DNA from: an uncultured Faecalibacterium sp.
GTDB lineage: Bacteria > Bacillota > Clostridia > Oscillospirales > Ruminococcaceae
Length of the DNA stretch: 5,560 nucleotides
Direction of reading: 5' to 3'
Assembly: GCA_945982465.1 (NCBI GenBank)
Contig: CAMFSB010000125.1
Coordinates: 1-5,560 of the forward strand
Made by a program: the position numbers and the translations under genes. Under the pieces are notes generated by a model that had not been told where the DNA came from, did no database searches, and saw only the letters and a program-made list of their open reading frames with translations. Positions 4,934-5,560 of this stretch are shown in pieces (position 1 is the stretch's first letter; each line of letters opens with the position of its first letter).

Positions 4934-5560
4934 ATGCAGGAAACAAACCGTGCACAGCAGCTGAGCAAGCAGCTGCTTTACACCCCGGAATATCCGGCCG
5001 ATACCCAGGCCGGCCTGATGCAGGAGGCTTCGGACTTCTGCGAGGGGTACAAAGCCTTTTTGGACGCCGGCAAAACCGAGCGCGAAGTGGCAGACGAAAG
5101 CGAGCGGATGCTGCTGGCCGCCGGTTATCAGCCGTTTGATGACAGCCGGCAGTACCGGCCCGGTGAGAAGGTGTACTTCATCCACCGCAATAAATGCGTG
5201 GTCGCCGCTACCATCGGCACCAAAAGCCTGGAAGAGGGCTTCCACCTGAACATCGCCCATGTGGATTCGCCTCGGCTGGATCTGCGCCCGGCGCCGCTGT
5301 ACGAAAAAGACCACTTCAGCCTGCTCAAAACGCACTACTACGGCGGTGTGCGCAAGTACCAGTGGGCGACCATTCCGCTGGCCATTCACGGCGTGTTCTG
5401 CAAGGCCAACGGCGAGACCGTGAAAGTCTGCGTGGGCGAGGAAGCGGGTGATCCGGTGTTCTGCATCACCGGCCGTCAGCCGAAATTTAGAACGGATGAG
5501 CACGAGATAAACCAAGATAACCGCATAGGCACATACAGAAGCACAGAAATCGGAGAAGAC
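4934..5560 (+). CDS. M18 family aminopeptidase, 5' part (runs off the right edge)
   Basis: The frame is open for 209 codons to the end of the window; M18 enzymes usually have about 430-480 residues. These are cytosolic zinc aminopeptidases that remove N-terminal, often acidic, residues from peptides. Family segments seen are SDFCEGYKAFLDAGKTERE (33-51), KVYFIHRNK (79-87), NIAHVDSPRLDL (106-117) with His109 as the expected first metal ligand, LLKTHYYGGVRKYQW (130-144) and GEEAGDPVFCIT (168-179). From residue 180 on the sequence no longer looks like M18, where an LLPHLA-type stretch is expected, and base composition changes. The gene may be interrupted there or the sequence may be chimeric. The start ATG has GAGGA at 4919-4923, 10 nt upstream. 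It follows the transglycosylase gene by 37 bp with no terminator between, so it belongs to the same operon. Confidence 0.88.
   Translation, partial: MQETNRAQQLSKQLLYTPEYPADTQAGLMQEASDFCEGYKAFLDAGKTEREVADESERMLLAAGYQPFDDSRQYRPGEKVYFIHRNKCVVAATIGTKSLEEGFHLNIAHVDSPRLDLRPAPLYEKDHFSLLKTHYYGGVRKYQWATIPLAIHGVFCKANGETVKVCVGEEAGDPVFCITGRQPKFRTDEHEINQDNRIGTYRSTEIGED
5472..5560 (+). other. Terminal 89 bp that do not continue the M18 gene
   Basis: By my count 42 of 89 bases are G or C (about 47%), and the stretch is A-rich on the plus strand, against about 60% or more GC before it. The M18 frame stays open, but none of the three plus frames shows the M18 residues expected after the DPVFCIT segment. On the minus strand one frame is hydrophobic (AYAVILVYLVLIRSKF), though it continues into antisense of the M18 gene. 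No terminal inverted repeat, target duplication or known element end is recognised. It could be the edge of an insertion, a rearrangement, or an assembly chimera at a sequence end. Confidence 0.5.

Noticed and set aside
4926..4964. Tiny frame of 12 codons (MKRCRKQTVHSS) overlapping the M18 start
   Set aside because: The ribosome site GAGGA lies only 2 nt from this ATG but 10 nt from the M18 ATG at 4934, and the peptide has no feature of interest.
5462..5560. Intein or group II intron starting near the FCITG codons of the M18 gene
   Set aside because: CITG resembles the first residues of some inteins, but the following residues lack the usual D-T and later block A pattern, and the Cys is explained by the M18 segment itself. 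No GTGCG-type group II intron start is seen.

Overview
The window is gene-dense bacterial DNA of roughly 60% GC. Its spacing is tight, its Shine-Dalgarno sites are strong (AAGGAG, GGAGG, GAGGA), and it has sigma-70/SigA-type promoters. The protein families present are a DUF951 zinc-ribbon protein, a stand-alone S1-domain protein, an M18 aminopeptidase of clostridial type, and an N-terminus resembling DUF4364. Together with the GC content they suggest a high-GC gut Clostridia/Oscillospiraceae genome (Faecalibacterium/Gemmiger/Subdoligranulum-like). That placement is an inference from family recall, not a search result.

Layout: two transcription units diverge from about 1108-1327. The left unit (minus strand) carries a 307-aa protein with three S1-type RNA-binding domains (184-1107). 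A structured 150-bp gap follows, with a promoter, a hairpin and a strong intrinsic terminator (34-183). Then comes the first 11 codons of another gene that runs off the left edge (1-33). The right unit (plus strand) starts at a promoter near 1195-1223 and reads DUF951 (1328-1513), prfA/RF1 (1571-2674), a Sua5/YwlC threonylcarbamoyl-AMP synthase (2683-3702), coaE (3699-4316), a membrane-anchored lytic transglycosylase (4297-4896), and the 5' part of an M18 aminopeptidase (4934 to the right edge). Gaps are short (57, 8 and 37 bp) and two junctions overlap (4 and 20 bp), so this is very probably one operon of housekeeping genes: translation termination, t6A tRNA modification, CoA synthesis, cell-wall turnover and peptide hydrolysis.

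No CRISPR array, tRNA, rRNA, insertion sequence or phage gene is visible. Most of the window is ordinary core genome. Three things deserve a second look. (1) At the DUF951-prfA junction, the upstream gene ends in UAG (the RF1-only amber codon), lies in frame with prfA with no intervening stop, and is followed by an 8-bp inverted repeat that would cover the prfA ribosome-binding site. This arrangement could let RF1 level control its own synthesis. (2) A good promoter on the minus strand lies just upstream of an intrinsic terminator and the leftmost gene, which suggests attenuation or leaky read-through. (3) Homology of the last gene to M18 peptidases stops abruptly at about 5471, and the final 89 bp have a different composition, suggesting an insertion, a rearrangement or a chimeric sequence end.
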